Origin: Symbiodinium natans
Lineage: Eukaryota; Sar; Dinophyceae; Suessiales; Symbiodiniaceae
Assembly: GCA_905221605.1 (NCBI GenBank)
Contig: CAJNDS010002086.1
Location: 177,501-237,500, forward strand
DNA length: 60,000 bases
Reading direction: 5' to 3'
The position numbers and the translations under genes were made by a program. Within the stretch, counting starts at the first letter, position 1, and each line of letters starts with the position of its first letter. The notes under the pieces are model-generated. The model ran no database searches and was not told the DNA's origin. It saw only the letters and a list, made by a program, of their open reading frames with translations. Below are positions 40,507-51,000 of this stretch, piece by piece.

Positions 40507-40904
40507 GTGAGTGCCTTCGAACCTTCCCCACTCTTTTGGACGAGGGCTTCCTTCGGGTTTACGCGGCATCTATGCGGGTCAAGGTTTCGGGGTTGCCTTG
40601 CCTGCTTAGTATACATTGGGGGCGTCGCTGAACGCGAAGTTGGCGACATCCGACATCCCAGATTCCTAGATCTAGTGAAGCCTCTTAGGACGAGCCAAGG
40701 GTTGCTCAGTCGAAATGACCCCTCTGGCGTTCCTCCTTCTGGTCCTCATGATCTGGCGAGCCCGGACCATCCATGACAACCATGTTTTCAAGGGCCAGCC
40801 TGAGCCCCCCAAGCCCTGCAGCCCCAAATAAAAGCCCACCCGAAACCCTAAACCCCATAACCCTAAACCGTTCTTCGGAGATGGTGCTGCAGAAGCCCTA
40901 GACC

Positions 40905-40934
40905 GTTTTTTTTTTTTTTTTTTTTTTTTTTTTC
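40905..40934. repeat. T run of about 29
   Basis: Directly precedes the exon at 40935. Confidence 0.9.
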
Positions 40935-41016
40935 CGGGTGAGGCGGACGTGAAGGTCTTGGTCGAGGCTTTCAAGCGTGGGGGTCCAGCCGAAGTTCGCA
41001 AACAGCAGAAGGAGTC
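40935..41016 (+). CDS. Exon after a T run
   Basis: GEADVKVLVEAFKRGGPAEV then RKQQKESQ, ending at CAG|GTGCAT. A run of about 29 T lies just upstream, as a long polypyrimidine tract. Confidence 0.5.
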
Positions 41017-41035
41017 TCAGGTGCATTAGCATTGC

Positions 41036-41165
41036 TATTCTTATTCTTCTTATTATTTTTGTTATTAATATTCTTCTTATTATTATTGTTATTAATATTC
41101 TTATTCTTCTTATTAGTATTGTGAGTAATATTCTTACTATTATCATCATCATCACCATCATCATA
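41036..41165. repeat. (TTATTCTTC / ATCATC) microsatellite
   Basis: Follows the donor of the exon at 40935-41016. Confidence 0.9.
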
Positions 41166-41551
41166 TGTTTTCACTTCTATGTTTATTATCATGTTTTGTT
41201 GTTCCTTGCCACACACACACACACAAAAAAATCATGCCGGTCATCAGGCACACAGGTGCTGGAGAGGATTGGGGTTTTAGCGGTTCTACAGATGTGGGGT
41301 TTCCGAAAATAGGGACAACCTCTTCTTGGGGGGCTCCTTAAAAAGGATTATATAGTATTTTGGAGTATACAAGAAGTCAGAGGCTCAGATGTTAAACTGT
41401 TAGGAAGGCTTGGCGCGTGGTTCAAGGTGTACAGGTGCACAGGTACTGGCAGCTAGAATCAACCCTAAACCCTGAATCCATTCCTTGCTTGAGCTGGCCG
41501 TGCAGCGTTGGTGGTGTTTCAGCCACTGTAAGCTCCTTCAGACTTAGGAGA

Positions 41552-41651
41552 AACAGCTGACATGGACATCTCAGGAGTTGAACCGGTCCTGGGTGAACTA
41601 GCTCAAGACATCTCTCTGAGGCTTGGGCACCTGTCAGCCAAACAGAGTTAG
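41552..41651 (+). CDS. Exon with stop, unknown protein
   Basis: ETADMDISGVEPVLGELAQD then ISLRLGHLSAKQS and TAG, after CTTAGGAG. Helical text. Confidence 0.4.
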
Positions 41652-41817
41652 AGAGCTGCCATGCTCGTCAGCTAGCCGTAGGTGAGGGTACTTGCAGTCA
41701 TGCCTTGGGTTTCGAAGGGGGCACTCCCTCCCAAATCCCTCGAGTCGAACTTGAATCGAGCCCAAAAAAAGTTATCTGACAGAGGGCTTGCACAGTAGAG
41801 TTAACCTGGGGCAAAGT

Positions 41818-42064
41818 TTAGGGGATCCGGGCCGTGTCCCAGCAGAAACGCAGGGCTGGATGCACAAAAGGACGATGACCCGGTAAACATGTTAGCCCTC
41901 CCTGTCAGCGACGAACATGAGGTTTCTAGGCCACCCCGGAATGCTTATGCGAACAAGGATCAAGTTGTACATTGTGCATGGTAGCACTTCGCAGACTTAC
42001 GGAGGAGCCACGAGCGGTGAAAAGGACTTACGAGTACAGAAGCTGTGTGCACCGGTCTCAAAGG
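41818..42064 (+). CDS. Exon region open in two frames
   Basis: Frame 1 (41818-41989): NAGLDAQKDDDPVNMLALPV then SDEHEVSRPPRNAYANKDQ. Frame 2 (41917-42064): MRFLGHPGMLMRTRIKLYIV ... KDLRVQKLCAPVSK, ending at AAAG|GTTCAG. They may be two alternatives of which one is real. Confidence 0.35.
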
Positions 42065-42689
42065 TTCAGGGTTTAGGGTGTAGGCCAGTGGCAAAAGGGT
42101 GTAGGGTTTAGGGCAATTGGGAGCGAGAAAGGGTTAACATGCGGTGTCCAGAGGACGGAAGATTCTCAACCCTCGCAGCCCAAGATGGGCCTAACCCACC
42201 TGCCTTGAGCATATGAAGCATATGTTTGGTCTGCTCCGACCGACGCAAGTTCGTAACGCTTAGCAGCAGGGAAGGGTTCTGGCTTTGGGAATGAGTTGCT
42301 AATGCCAGGCTTTCAGGAGTTGCGTCCCTAAACCCTAAACCCTAAACCCCATGAGTTTTAGGGTTCGACTCATCAAGGCTCCCTTTCACCCAATGTGCCC
42401 TGTGCGCCTGCCTCTCAAAGATGAGCTTCGGCGACTTAGGGTTTAGGGTTTAGGGTTTAGGGATTCGGCGAACAGAGCCTCACCCATGCGGCACATCCAA
42501 ACTAGCCCGAGACAACCTACCGAAGTCCTTCCGCTCGCAACCCAGATGCAAACTTTCCACGCGGACAGCCCACGCCTGTGCCTTGCTAGTAAGTGCAGGG
42601 TCTCAACCGGTATCAATTCAGATAAACGCCTGACAAAAAGAATGCCTTTAGCCAGATACGTTGTTGGCATGGTGGCAGCAAACTAGCTC

Positions 42690-42974
42690 AGTTTGCTGGG
42701 GCCGCTTGAGGCACTGTTCGGGCTCTGGGCAGGTTGTGCTGTTTGGCATCTCGGTTTCGGGTTTTCGGGGCATGGGCTTGAAGCTCTGTGCGCCCTGCTT
42801 CACTTTGCAGTGGCAGCTCAAGGAGTCGCGGACACCGATCTCATTGCCCCCACTTGGACGGGTTATTTGGCCAGACGTTTATGTCGCAGTTTTTTGTTCA
42901 GGCTGAAGGTTCGGCTGAGCTTGCCCGAGTTTGGATGTGCAGGTGTTTCGGTTGATGAAGAAGGGGCGGCTTGA
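42690..42974 (+). CDS. 93-codon hydrophobic ORF
   Basis: LEALFGLWAGCAVWHLGFGF ... FAVAAQGVADTDLIAPTW to TGA. Two hydrophobic patches. The - strand is open too. Family unknown. Confidence 0.3.
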   Translation, partial: SLLGPLEALFGLWAGCAVWHLGFGFSGHGLEALCALLHFAVAAQGVADTDLIAPTWTGYLARRLCRSFLFRLKVRLSLPEFGCAGVSVDEEGAA

Positions 42975-43186
42975 ACGAAGCCTGCAGCTGAGGGTAGACG
43001 GCTCGAGTGTGCACTCGAATGTAGGCCATTCAAGCTAGAAGCACGGGTCGCCCTAAGGTGTGCCAACTCTAAAGCCCATCCCTCATAAAAGGCAAAAGAA
43101 ACCAAGCCCACGGAACATCCTAAACCCTAAGCCCTGAATTTTAAACCCTAAACCCTGAACCTTCTGTAAAGGTCTCCAAATCCTCC

Positions 43187-43270
43187 GTAAGAGGCCTCGG
43201 CGATGGCCTTGAGGCAGGGGCCATGGCGATGGCCAAAGACCTCATTACCAACCTCCTCAGGCCGGGCTTA
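43187..43270 (+). CDS. Exon before a TTTAGGG array
   Basis: VRGLGDGLEAGAMAMAKDLI then TNLLRPGL. Good coding appearance. Confidence 0.5.
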
Positions 43271-43324
43271 GGGTTTAGGGTTTAGGGTTTAGGGTTTAGG
43301 GTTTAGGGTTTAGGGTTTAGGGGC

Positions 43325-43438
43325 CGGGACGGGCGTCTCGTTTTTAGGGTCCGCTTGGGGATGCAAAGGTGCGAAGTCCCAGCTCGGGCAGAGTGTGAGC
43401 TGGCATTTGGCAAATTGGAAGAGGGAAGCCCGCTGGGG
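43325..43438 (+). CDS. Exon between TTTAGGG arrays
   Basis: RDGRLVFRVRLGMQRCEVPA then RAECELAFGKLEEGSPL. Likely the same gene as 43187-43270. Confidence 0.5.
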
Positions 43439-43587
43439 TTTAGGGTTTAGGGTTTAGGAAAGCAGAGAACTTCGGCCGAGGATGATGCTTCGTAACCCAA
43501 TGATTAGTGTAGTTAGAACCCACTTATAGGGTACCATAGGGTTTTTTTCTTGGGTCCTAAGTGCAGCTATATGTCGAACGTTCGGTA

Positions 43588-43861
43588 GTGTGACGGCTTC
43601 AATCTCCAAGCAAGCAAGAGCGAGCGAGACCACTGGCCACCCAAAACTGCGGCGTGCAAAGCACAGGGGGAGCTCCCCGCCACCCACCCGCCAAAGAATG
43701 ATCCACCACGTACGTTTGGGTTTGAAAGGCCTTTGGCTGCAGGCGATTTGAAATCATCACCTACAGCGGTTAGCAGGGTTTCGGACATTGGTTGGCAGCC
43801 GCTTTTTCAAGAATGCGTGAGTCCCCGACGGCAGTGCTTGCTTCAAAGTCCCCCGCCCTAA
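43588..43861 (+). CDS. Long last exon, Pro-rich protein
   Basis: About 90 codons without ATG: LQSPSKSERDHWPPKTAACK, then PRTFGFERPLAAGDLKSSPT and DIGWQPLFQECVSPRRQ to TAA. Probably the 3-prime exon of the gene containing the two preceding exons. The - strand frames over it are shadows. Confidence 0.4.
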
Positions 43862-44116
43862 GTCATACCTTCGTGCTGAACGGGATTCATACCTCAAATC
43901 TTGAAAAACTAGGTAGGCCCTTGGGATTCTTTCCCTTACTGGGTTTAAGAGGATCATGGTTTAGGATTTAGGGTTTAGGGTGTAGGGTCATATTCAGGAA
44001 TATTTTTCAGAGGGTTTAAGGGGCCATCCCAGAGAAGTGCACCTGCAGGAGCAGCTTGCTGAGGCGGGCCGCAGGTTTAAAGGTGATAGGGTGACAGGGT
44101 TTGAGCTTAACACGTC

Positions 44117-44395
44117 TTGAGTCGAGTCCCAGAGCATTCCGAAAAACCACGGGGCGAACCCCAAATGGAGTTAATAGGAGGCTTCGCACCCCTGGTCTCG
44201 AGCTCCGCGGGTGAAATTCCACTTAGGTTTAAGGGGTCAGGGCTTTGTTTGGATGCAACCAAGGATCTTTGGTACCTTTTTGGGGGTGTTCGGGGGGGCG
44301 AGATTGTGATTCCGGGTCCGTGGCTTCGCTTCAAGGAGATGCATGACTCAACTGGGTCCCTGTTGGTTAGAATTTTACATTTTTTGTCCTATTAA
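44117..44395 (+). CDS. 92-codon ORF
   Basis: Open frame with MELIGGFAPLVSSSAGEIPL, then RFKGSGLCLDATKDLWYLFG and IVIPGPWLRFKEM to TAA. Looks coding, with no recognised family. Starts from a non-ATG codon, so probably an exon. Confidence 0.35.
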   Translation: MSRVPEHSEKPRGEPQMELIGGFAPLVSSSAGEIPLRFKGSGLCLDATKDLWYLFGGVRGGEIVIPGPWLRFKEMHDSTGSLLVRILHFLSY

Positions 44396-44642
44396 ATTCC
44401 CAATAAGGAACAAAAATGATAATTTTTAATATGACCCCCACAAGGAAGCAGTCAAGAGGTTCCGCTAGTCAGTTAGTTCACAGCAGTTTCAGATGGTTGG
44501 TTATCTGAGGCTTTTGCTTGCTAGCTGACTCCAGCGCCTGCCACGCTCGCAATCTCAGCAGCCCTCCCAACGGGCATTGGCCGCCACTCTAGACCAAACC
44601 ATGCGCCTATCCAAGCTGAATTGGACTGCAGCTGATCCCCAT

Positions 44643-44739
44643 GCAAACTCCAAGATTGGAACATAGCAGTCAGTAGACCCCGATGGGGCGAAGCAGGCAT
44701 CAGAGAACGAGCCGCCAAGCTTTACTTGTACGCAAACTG
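44643..44739 (+). CDS. Small exon with stop
   Basis: LQDWNIAVSRPRWGEAGIRE then RAAKLYLYAN and TGA. The opposite strand is also open. Confidence 0.3.
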
Positions 44740-44870
44740 ATACAACCGGCATCCAGATGCTTAAGTGATTGGCAGCAGTTGCTCAACAAGTTATCTCCCA
44801 AAAAGACGTTGACCCTTCTCTTGACTGCAAGCATCTTTTGCAGTTCTAAAGCCTAAAGCCTAATCAGCCG

Positions 44871-44968
44871 CTTTAGGGTTTAGGGTTTAGGGTTTAGGGT
44901 TTAGGGTTTAGGGTTTAGGGTTTAGGGTTTAGGGTTTAGGGTTTAGGGTTTAGGGTTTAGGGTTTAGC
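44871..44968. repeat. TTTAGGG array, about 13 units, with flanking GCCGCTTTAGG copies
   Basis: AGCCGCTTTAGG occurs at both ends of the array, consistent with a short target duplication. Confidence 0.9.
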
Positions 44969-45009
44969 CGCTTTAGGGGTGGTGGGGTCGCCTTGTTCTT
45001 CCAGCACCA

Positions 45010-45090
45010 ATGTCGGATCGGAGCCGCACTCCTCGACAAGCCGGCGACGACGCAGACGAACCGCAGCAGCAGCAGGACGTGCAGGCTGGA
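45010..45090 (+). CDS. Kinase exon 1 (start codon)
   Basis: ATG followed by [18 protein letters not shown], then a Gln run and DVQAG. A low-complexity N-terminal tail is usual for CLKs. It is flanked by TTTAGGG arrays on both sides. The donor is uncertain (GC at 45085 possible). Assigning it to the kinase rests on position and strand only. Confidence 0.5.
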
Positions 45091-48000
45091 AGTTGGGGTG
45101 TAGGGTTTAGGGTTTAGGGTTTAGGGTTCAGGGTTTAGGGTTTAGGGTTTAGGGTTTCGGGTTTAGGGTAAGCTTACGCGCGCGTCCTTATGGCCTTGAC
45201 GATGCCGGAATGTGAAGAGGGCAGACGGTCAGTTTCTTTGAAGACTGTCCCATGAAAGACCGGGGTTGGTTGGGGTTTTGGGAATTTGGTTCGACATCTA
45301 CTTAATTGAAATTTAAAATGACGGGAATACACTTTGCTGACCGAGTCCTCAGAACAAGCTTCCCCAGCGGGGCGATGCAGCAACTGCTTCACCCTCAAAC
45401 TAGATCTTCCCTAAACCCTACTTGGGACTCTGTTTACCTACAGTTGAGTAGTAACTACACTTAATTCGTAGGTATAGCCCAAATTGCAGGTAAAGAAAGA
45501 GGGCCCCAGGTAAACCCTAAACCCGAAACGGCTGCTGGGCACAAGAAGGGCTGGAACAGGCGAAGGACCTCTCTTCAGAGCATGCCTCTACTTAGGGGCC
45601 CAAAAGCCACATAAATCCTGCGATAGGGGGATTCCGGAAAACTTCCTCTTTTGTAGAAACTTATGTATATGTGGCTTTTGGGCCCCTGTATGCCCCTACT
45701 TCTGAGCTCCTGATGGCCACGCCAACAGATCATGGGAACAGAAAGGAACATCAGGGTCGTCCAGACCAGCAGTGATCTCGTTCGTTGGCTTGCAGTGCAA
45801 AATGAGGGCCAGAGGACCAACACACACGCGCCAATGCGAGGCTTGTCAGCCCAATCAGCTGTCAGGCTGACTCGGATGACGACATCATCCACTTCCCTTG
45901 GCAGCAAGGACAGATTCTGGCTGCTCTGCTGCACTGCTCGCAAAGCAATTCCTGAACAGCAGTCATAGCCTCTAGAACTAAAACCACGACCGTTGTGGGT
46001 GTTTGGGAAGACACGAAGGCTTGAGAAGCGGAGGCCCTTGAGCTTGAATCCGACCGGACCCCTCCCCCAATCCTAAGGGCCAGCTAATCCTCGAGCGCTT
46101 GCAAACAGGTTTGGGGTTACGAAGGTCAGAATATGCATCCACCATAATTCTACAAGATTGACTGCAAAGGTCTTGCGCAGGGCGTGGATGTGTTGCACCC
46201 CCTTGCTCGCACAAGATCGCTGGGACTCACTAAACTAGTCTAAGGCAGGATGGGGCTGTTGTTGTCGATGCCATGCTGCCGCTTCCCATGCAACGCGTAA
46301 AACCCAGACCTCCAAGCGCACAGACAAACGATAAGCACCTCAAGGCCTAACAAATTCTGACAATTCTTTTGAACATCCTCCCGCGCAATTTCGGAGCACC
46401 ATGGGGCACCAAGCTCAGGACAGCCGATACCGCGTGGCCACCTCGCTGGAATGGAATATCTGAGCGTGTAGAGATTTACGATTTATGCAGGCCCTAAACG
46501 TTCTAAACCCTACACCCTAAATCCTAAGTTTTTGTAGGATTTGCGGATCTGGAATTTTGGCATCTCGGGGCTTGAGGTTTTGAAGATTTTCTCGAATAAC
46601 GTCTCTTGATGAGAGTTTTTGTTCAGTGACATGCGGAAGCGTAGAACTGAATGGTTGGAGTTTGTCTTTTGTCATGTAGAGGGAAGGCTTTTGGGGCCTA
46701 TCAGGCATGAACCCAGGTTGAGCGCCTGGAACACAAGAGTACCACAAGGTCAATGCGCTCTAAAGCCGAAAATCGTTCTTTTGAAGAAAGGGCACTCATC
46801 CTTGTAGCTTGAGCGATGCGGCTAGTCCTGGACTGGGGTGCTCAGTTTCTTTCAGGCCGATGGACATGTGTTCTAGGCTAAGCATGCTTAGGGTATCTCA
46901 GAATTTCAAGGTGGAGCTCAGAGCAGAAAGTCCCCGAGAAGCAAAAGAACGGCCTGAGCACCTACAGTACCTATGCATCGCAGCACTACACAGCAAGCTA
47001 CATAGACCCAGATCTTCCAAAAGCCCTTAATTAAGGAATATGCCCTAGTTTATGCTAAGGATCCTTATTAGGAATTAGGGTATATACCTTAAGGTTTTGG
47101 AAGATCTGGGTAGACCCAGTGGCACAGGAAGACCTTCTGGGCGATGGGGCTTTTGGCCGCGTCTTGCGCGCCACGGACCTGCAGGTGGGTGCATCTGTGG
47201 AGCTCTTCTGGGGCTCTTGCCCCAATTCTACATCCCCCCTGGGAATTATTTTGTTTATTTATGTTTATTTTTGTTTATATAAATCCCAAGAGGATGTTGA
47301 GAATATGATTTTTATTAAGGTTCTAAGGGGAGGATAGAAGTGACAGTTGCAGGATTGAATGTGCCGAACATGCTTGAGCTGTGAGAATCGAGAAGCTTGT
47401 GGGTTGCGAGGTTTGAAGATGTCTGCAATCGTGAGCTGTTGTCGTTAAAGTTGCGCAAAGCTGCCGCACAAGGTGCTGCAAGGTTACAGTTAACATCTTG
47501 GAGTGCGTGCACGCGACTAGCACTTTGCAGCCTTGCCGGGCTTGTCCGGGTGTAAGCGATCAAGACCGTGTGACGTGCCTCTGTGCCCTAAACCCTAACC
47601 TAAACCTTAAACCCTAAACCCTACACCCTACACCCTACACCCTAAACCCTAAACCCTAAACCCTAGAGAGCGCGTGCCAAACCCTAAACCCTAAACCCCG
47701 TAGCACTTGCAGGATGAGGCGGGTGTCTCCCTGAAGGTCATCCGAGTGCCTGAGCAGCCCATGGTGACGCGCATGTGTTGTTTAGGGTGGAAGCTGAAGG
47801 TTAACGATTCTCGTTAGGGTTTAGGGTTTAGGGTTTAGGGTTTAGGGTTTAGGGTCTAGGGCTTAGGGCCTAGGGTTTAGGGTTGAGGGTTTAGGGTTGA
47901 GGGTTTAGGTCTACACCCCACACCCGAAGCCCAAAATCGCCACGCAGGCCGGGTGGGATTGGCTGTGGAGTGAGTGATGTCCCCCCTTATACTTACGGTC

Positions 48001-51000
48001 TAACGGTACTTCATTATTAAAGCTTATGGTAGGGGGCTTTCGAATCCCGACTAAGGAGCTGTTAGTATCCCTAAACCCTAAACCCTAAACCCTAAACCCT
48101 AAACCCTAAACCTTCCATCTTGCGCCCAACTCCGAGTGAGGACGTGGAGAGGTACCGAGAGAACGCCATGATCGAGGCCAAGATCCTCTCCGCAGCTTGC
48201 TTGCCCGCCAGGATACGGGGCTTTGGGATTTAATCTAGGGGTCGGAAGAGTTACGAATAGTGTTGCCTTATGGCCTTATGGTCCCTTTATACATATACTA
48301 GAATAACACCCAAAACCCCGTTCTAATGATTACTAAGGCCCTTTGCAACCTCTGGCAGGATTTGGGATGCCTTGCACCAAGCACACCAAACGTAGTCAAC
48401 GAAGCACCATGACAAAAGTCTTTTGAAGGCACAGATTCTGGCGACAACAGAACGAATCTGTTTTGCAAGGGAATGAAGAGTGGTTACCCGACACAACCTT
48501 ATTATCCCTGAACCGAAAGAAAGGTGTTTGCAGGGCCGAGGGCTTGGAAGACTTGGAGCTTTTGCTGTCGGACCCTTCATAAATACTGCCCAACGACTTT
48601 GGCAGAGGGCCCACCGAGGCTTGGGTATGGGGCAGGAGGCAGGAGTAGGAGGCCCCTTTGCAAGGTCTGGAGTGCGAAGACCGAAGACCTTTCAAGTCTT
48701 CCGGCGAGAAACCACCTGATCGCTCAGGATATTCGAGAAGCAGATCCGAATCGGACGTCATATTGTGCCACCAGCCGCAGTCAGGCGCATGTAGTCTACG
48801 TGGTTTGCTCTTACCACTGGTACTGTTACTGGCAAATGACATGGTTGGAGTGGGACTTGTTGGAAATGAGAGCAAGGGGGGTGTTGGGAGTTCGGTGTTG
48901 CAGCTTAGAAAAAGCGCGGCACATGCCATCCAAGTCGCTTGATGCGCATCAATTAATGGCACAGATTCTCAGTTGTGTGATTGCTTGAGCCCAGGTGTTA
49001 TGATGTCCGATACATTTGTACATCGTGGCGTTTACTTTGTCATGGTTTGCGAGCTCCTGGGTGATTCTTTGTACGATTTCTTGAGCCTTGGGTTTTGCAA
49101 CTAGAGACAGGTCAGCCGGTACTCATGTTCTGGTCGAATTTGCAGTTGAGGGTCCAGAGATCACATTCCCCACAGGTTTCAGGGCTCTGGGTGTGCCAGG
49201 CAGTTCCCAGGTAGTTGCGGTAAGAAAGGCTGCTTCCAAGCTACGCAAGGCCTTGCTGTAGTGCTTAGTAGAGTGGAACTCTCTGCCGAGTCGAGGACCA
49301 TGTTACTCAAGGTCCTGCCTTTGTTTACGATCCCTGGAGCCCTGAGCGCATGTCTACCGTAGGGAATGCGGGAATCAGGGCTCTATGTATACCCTTTTAA
49401 GGGATGATATAGGGTACCTCATTCCCTCATTCCCTACTAAGAACCAGCCAGCCTTAGGAAGTGGAATGGCTTCCGCGGATTCTGGCTCCAAGATATCCAG
49501 AACTTCGCCAAACAAAGCCTGAAGGCCGCTTCGGCCCGGTTCTAACTCGGTTTTGTGGGCAGGGTTTAGGGTTTAGGGTTTAGGGTTTAGGGTTGGACCT
49601 TACCCAGCGCCTTGCCCCCAAAAGAAATAGCTTCGCGCTTCAGGGTTCTCAAGGGTTGTGCTCGGGGGTTTGAGGTGTCATGTTACTGCGAGTCTCTTTC
49701 CCAGGGGTTTAGTCAGTTAAGGCTTCGAGTTTAAGAGTGCTTCGGTAATCACCTGCACCCAAAGAATCCTGGAATGCCTCATCAGTTTGTGCGCACGTGA
49801 GGGTCGAAGCCTTAAACCCCAAACGTGATGAACGTCACGTGCGGGTAGGAGAGTCGAAGCGTGACAGAAACAGGCGCTGAAGTTCTTGCACGATCTCAGC
49901 CTGACGCACACGGAGCCTCGAATTGCCAAAAGCAAGGCACATGAGGTCTGGCTTTGGGGTTTCGATTCAGAGTTTAGGGTCTAGGTGCGCGAACAAGAGT
50001 TTTAAACCGCTAAACGAAGCAGAGTTTACCTTCAGGCCAGAAGGACAGAGACAATGATTCGGTAAGAGCAGTGTTTGTGTGGCTTGCTTGGTCAGTGTGA
50101 GTCTCGTCCTAAATTCCAAGCTGGGTGCAGAATTCATAGCCTACCCTAAACCCTAAACCCCAGACCCCAAACCCTAAACCCTAAACCCTAAACCCTCAGT
50201 TCGACAGCCATTCCGAAACCTCAACCCTAAGCCAAAGTCAGCTGATGGCAGACCCCAACTGCCTCCTGCAGCTACGAGCATCCCCAAAGTGTGTTGAGCG
50301 TGAGGTTCGGGTCTGAGTGTCAACAAGTTTGGGGCTTTTCGGGGGTTTAGGGTTTAGGGTTTAGGGTTTAGGGTTAAGGAGGGGCTTTGGGAGTTTAAGG
50401 TGCAGGCTCCGTGGGCGACGCAGCAGCCTCAGCCCAAAATATCAGCTTAAATCCTCCTGTCAGCAGCACGACACAACTTAGCTCAGATGCTAAGCCACCA
50501 AGCCATACACTCAGAAGCATAAATCGGACCTTATAAAGCTCGCAGTAGAAACCAAAGGCAGTTGCGAGCTGCGAGTAGAGTGAAGGATTCAAGGCGCTTT
50601 GCGCCGTGTCCTAAGCACGACTCCGTCACAACCAGTGCCGAGGATCTGAAGCCTGAAAATATCCTTCTGCAAAGCCGGGAGGCCGAAGTGTGGGGGGGCA
50701 GGGGTTTTGGGGAGATTTCAGGTGTGTGGAAGCTGTTAAGCCCTGATTGCCCTAATTTCAATAAAGCATAATCGAATAATGAACTCCGCATGACGAGGCC
50801 AGTAGTGGGTGATCTCATGTGGGAACAGGAAATGACCTAATTTCAGGGTTTAGGGTTTAGGGTTTATGGTTTAAGCTGTTAAGCCCTGATTGACCTAATT
50901 CCAGGGAAAGGCTGGGGCAGGCCGGAGAGTCTCAGAGAGAGTTGATGGCTTCTCGGTGCGGAGCACCTTCATGATGCTCGTCCTCTCCAAAGTTGGGAGG

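Noticed and set aside
40898-41222. Met/Ile/Arg- and Asn/Lys-rich - strand frames
   Set aside because: Translation of a T run and a TTATTC microsatellite.
43454-43957. - strand frames of 66-77 codons
   Set aside because: Shadows of a longer stop-free + frame (43588-43861) that continues a convincing + exon series.
48396-48962. 188-codon - strand, Ser/Pro-rich frame
   Set aside because: Lies antisense in a kinase intron, overlaps two + frames equally open, and has no motif.
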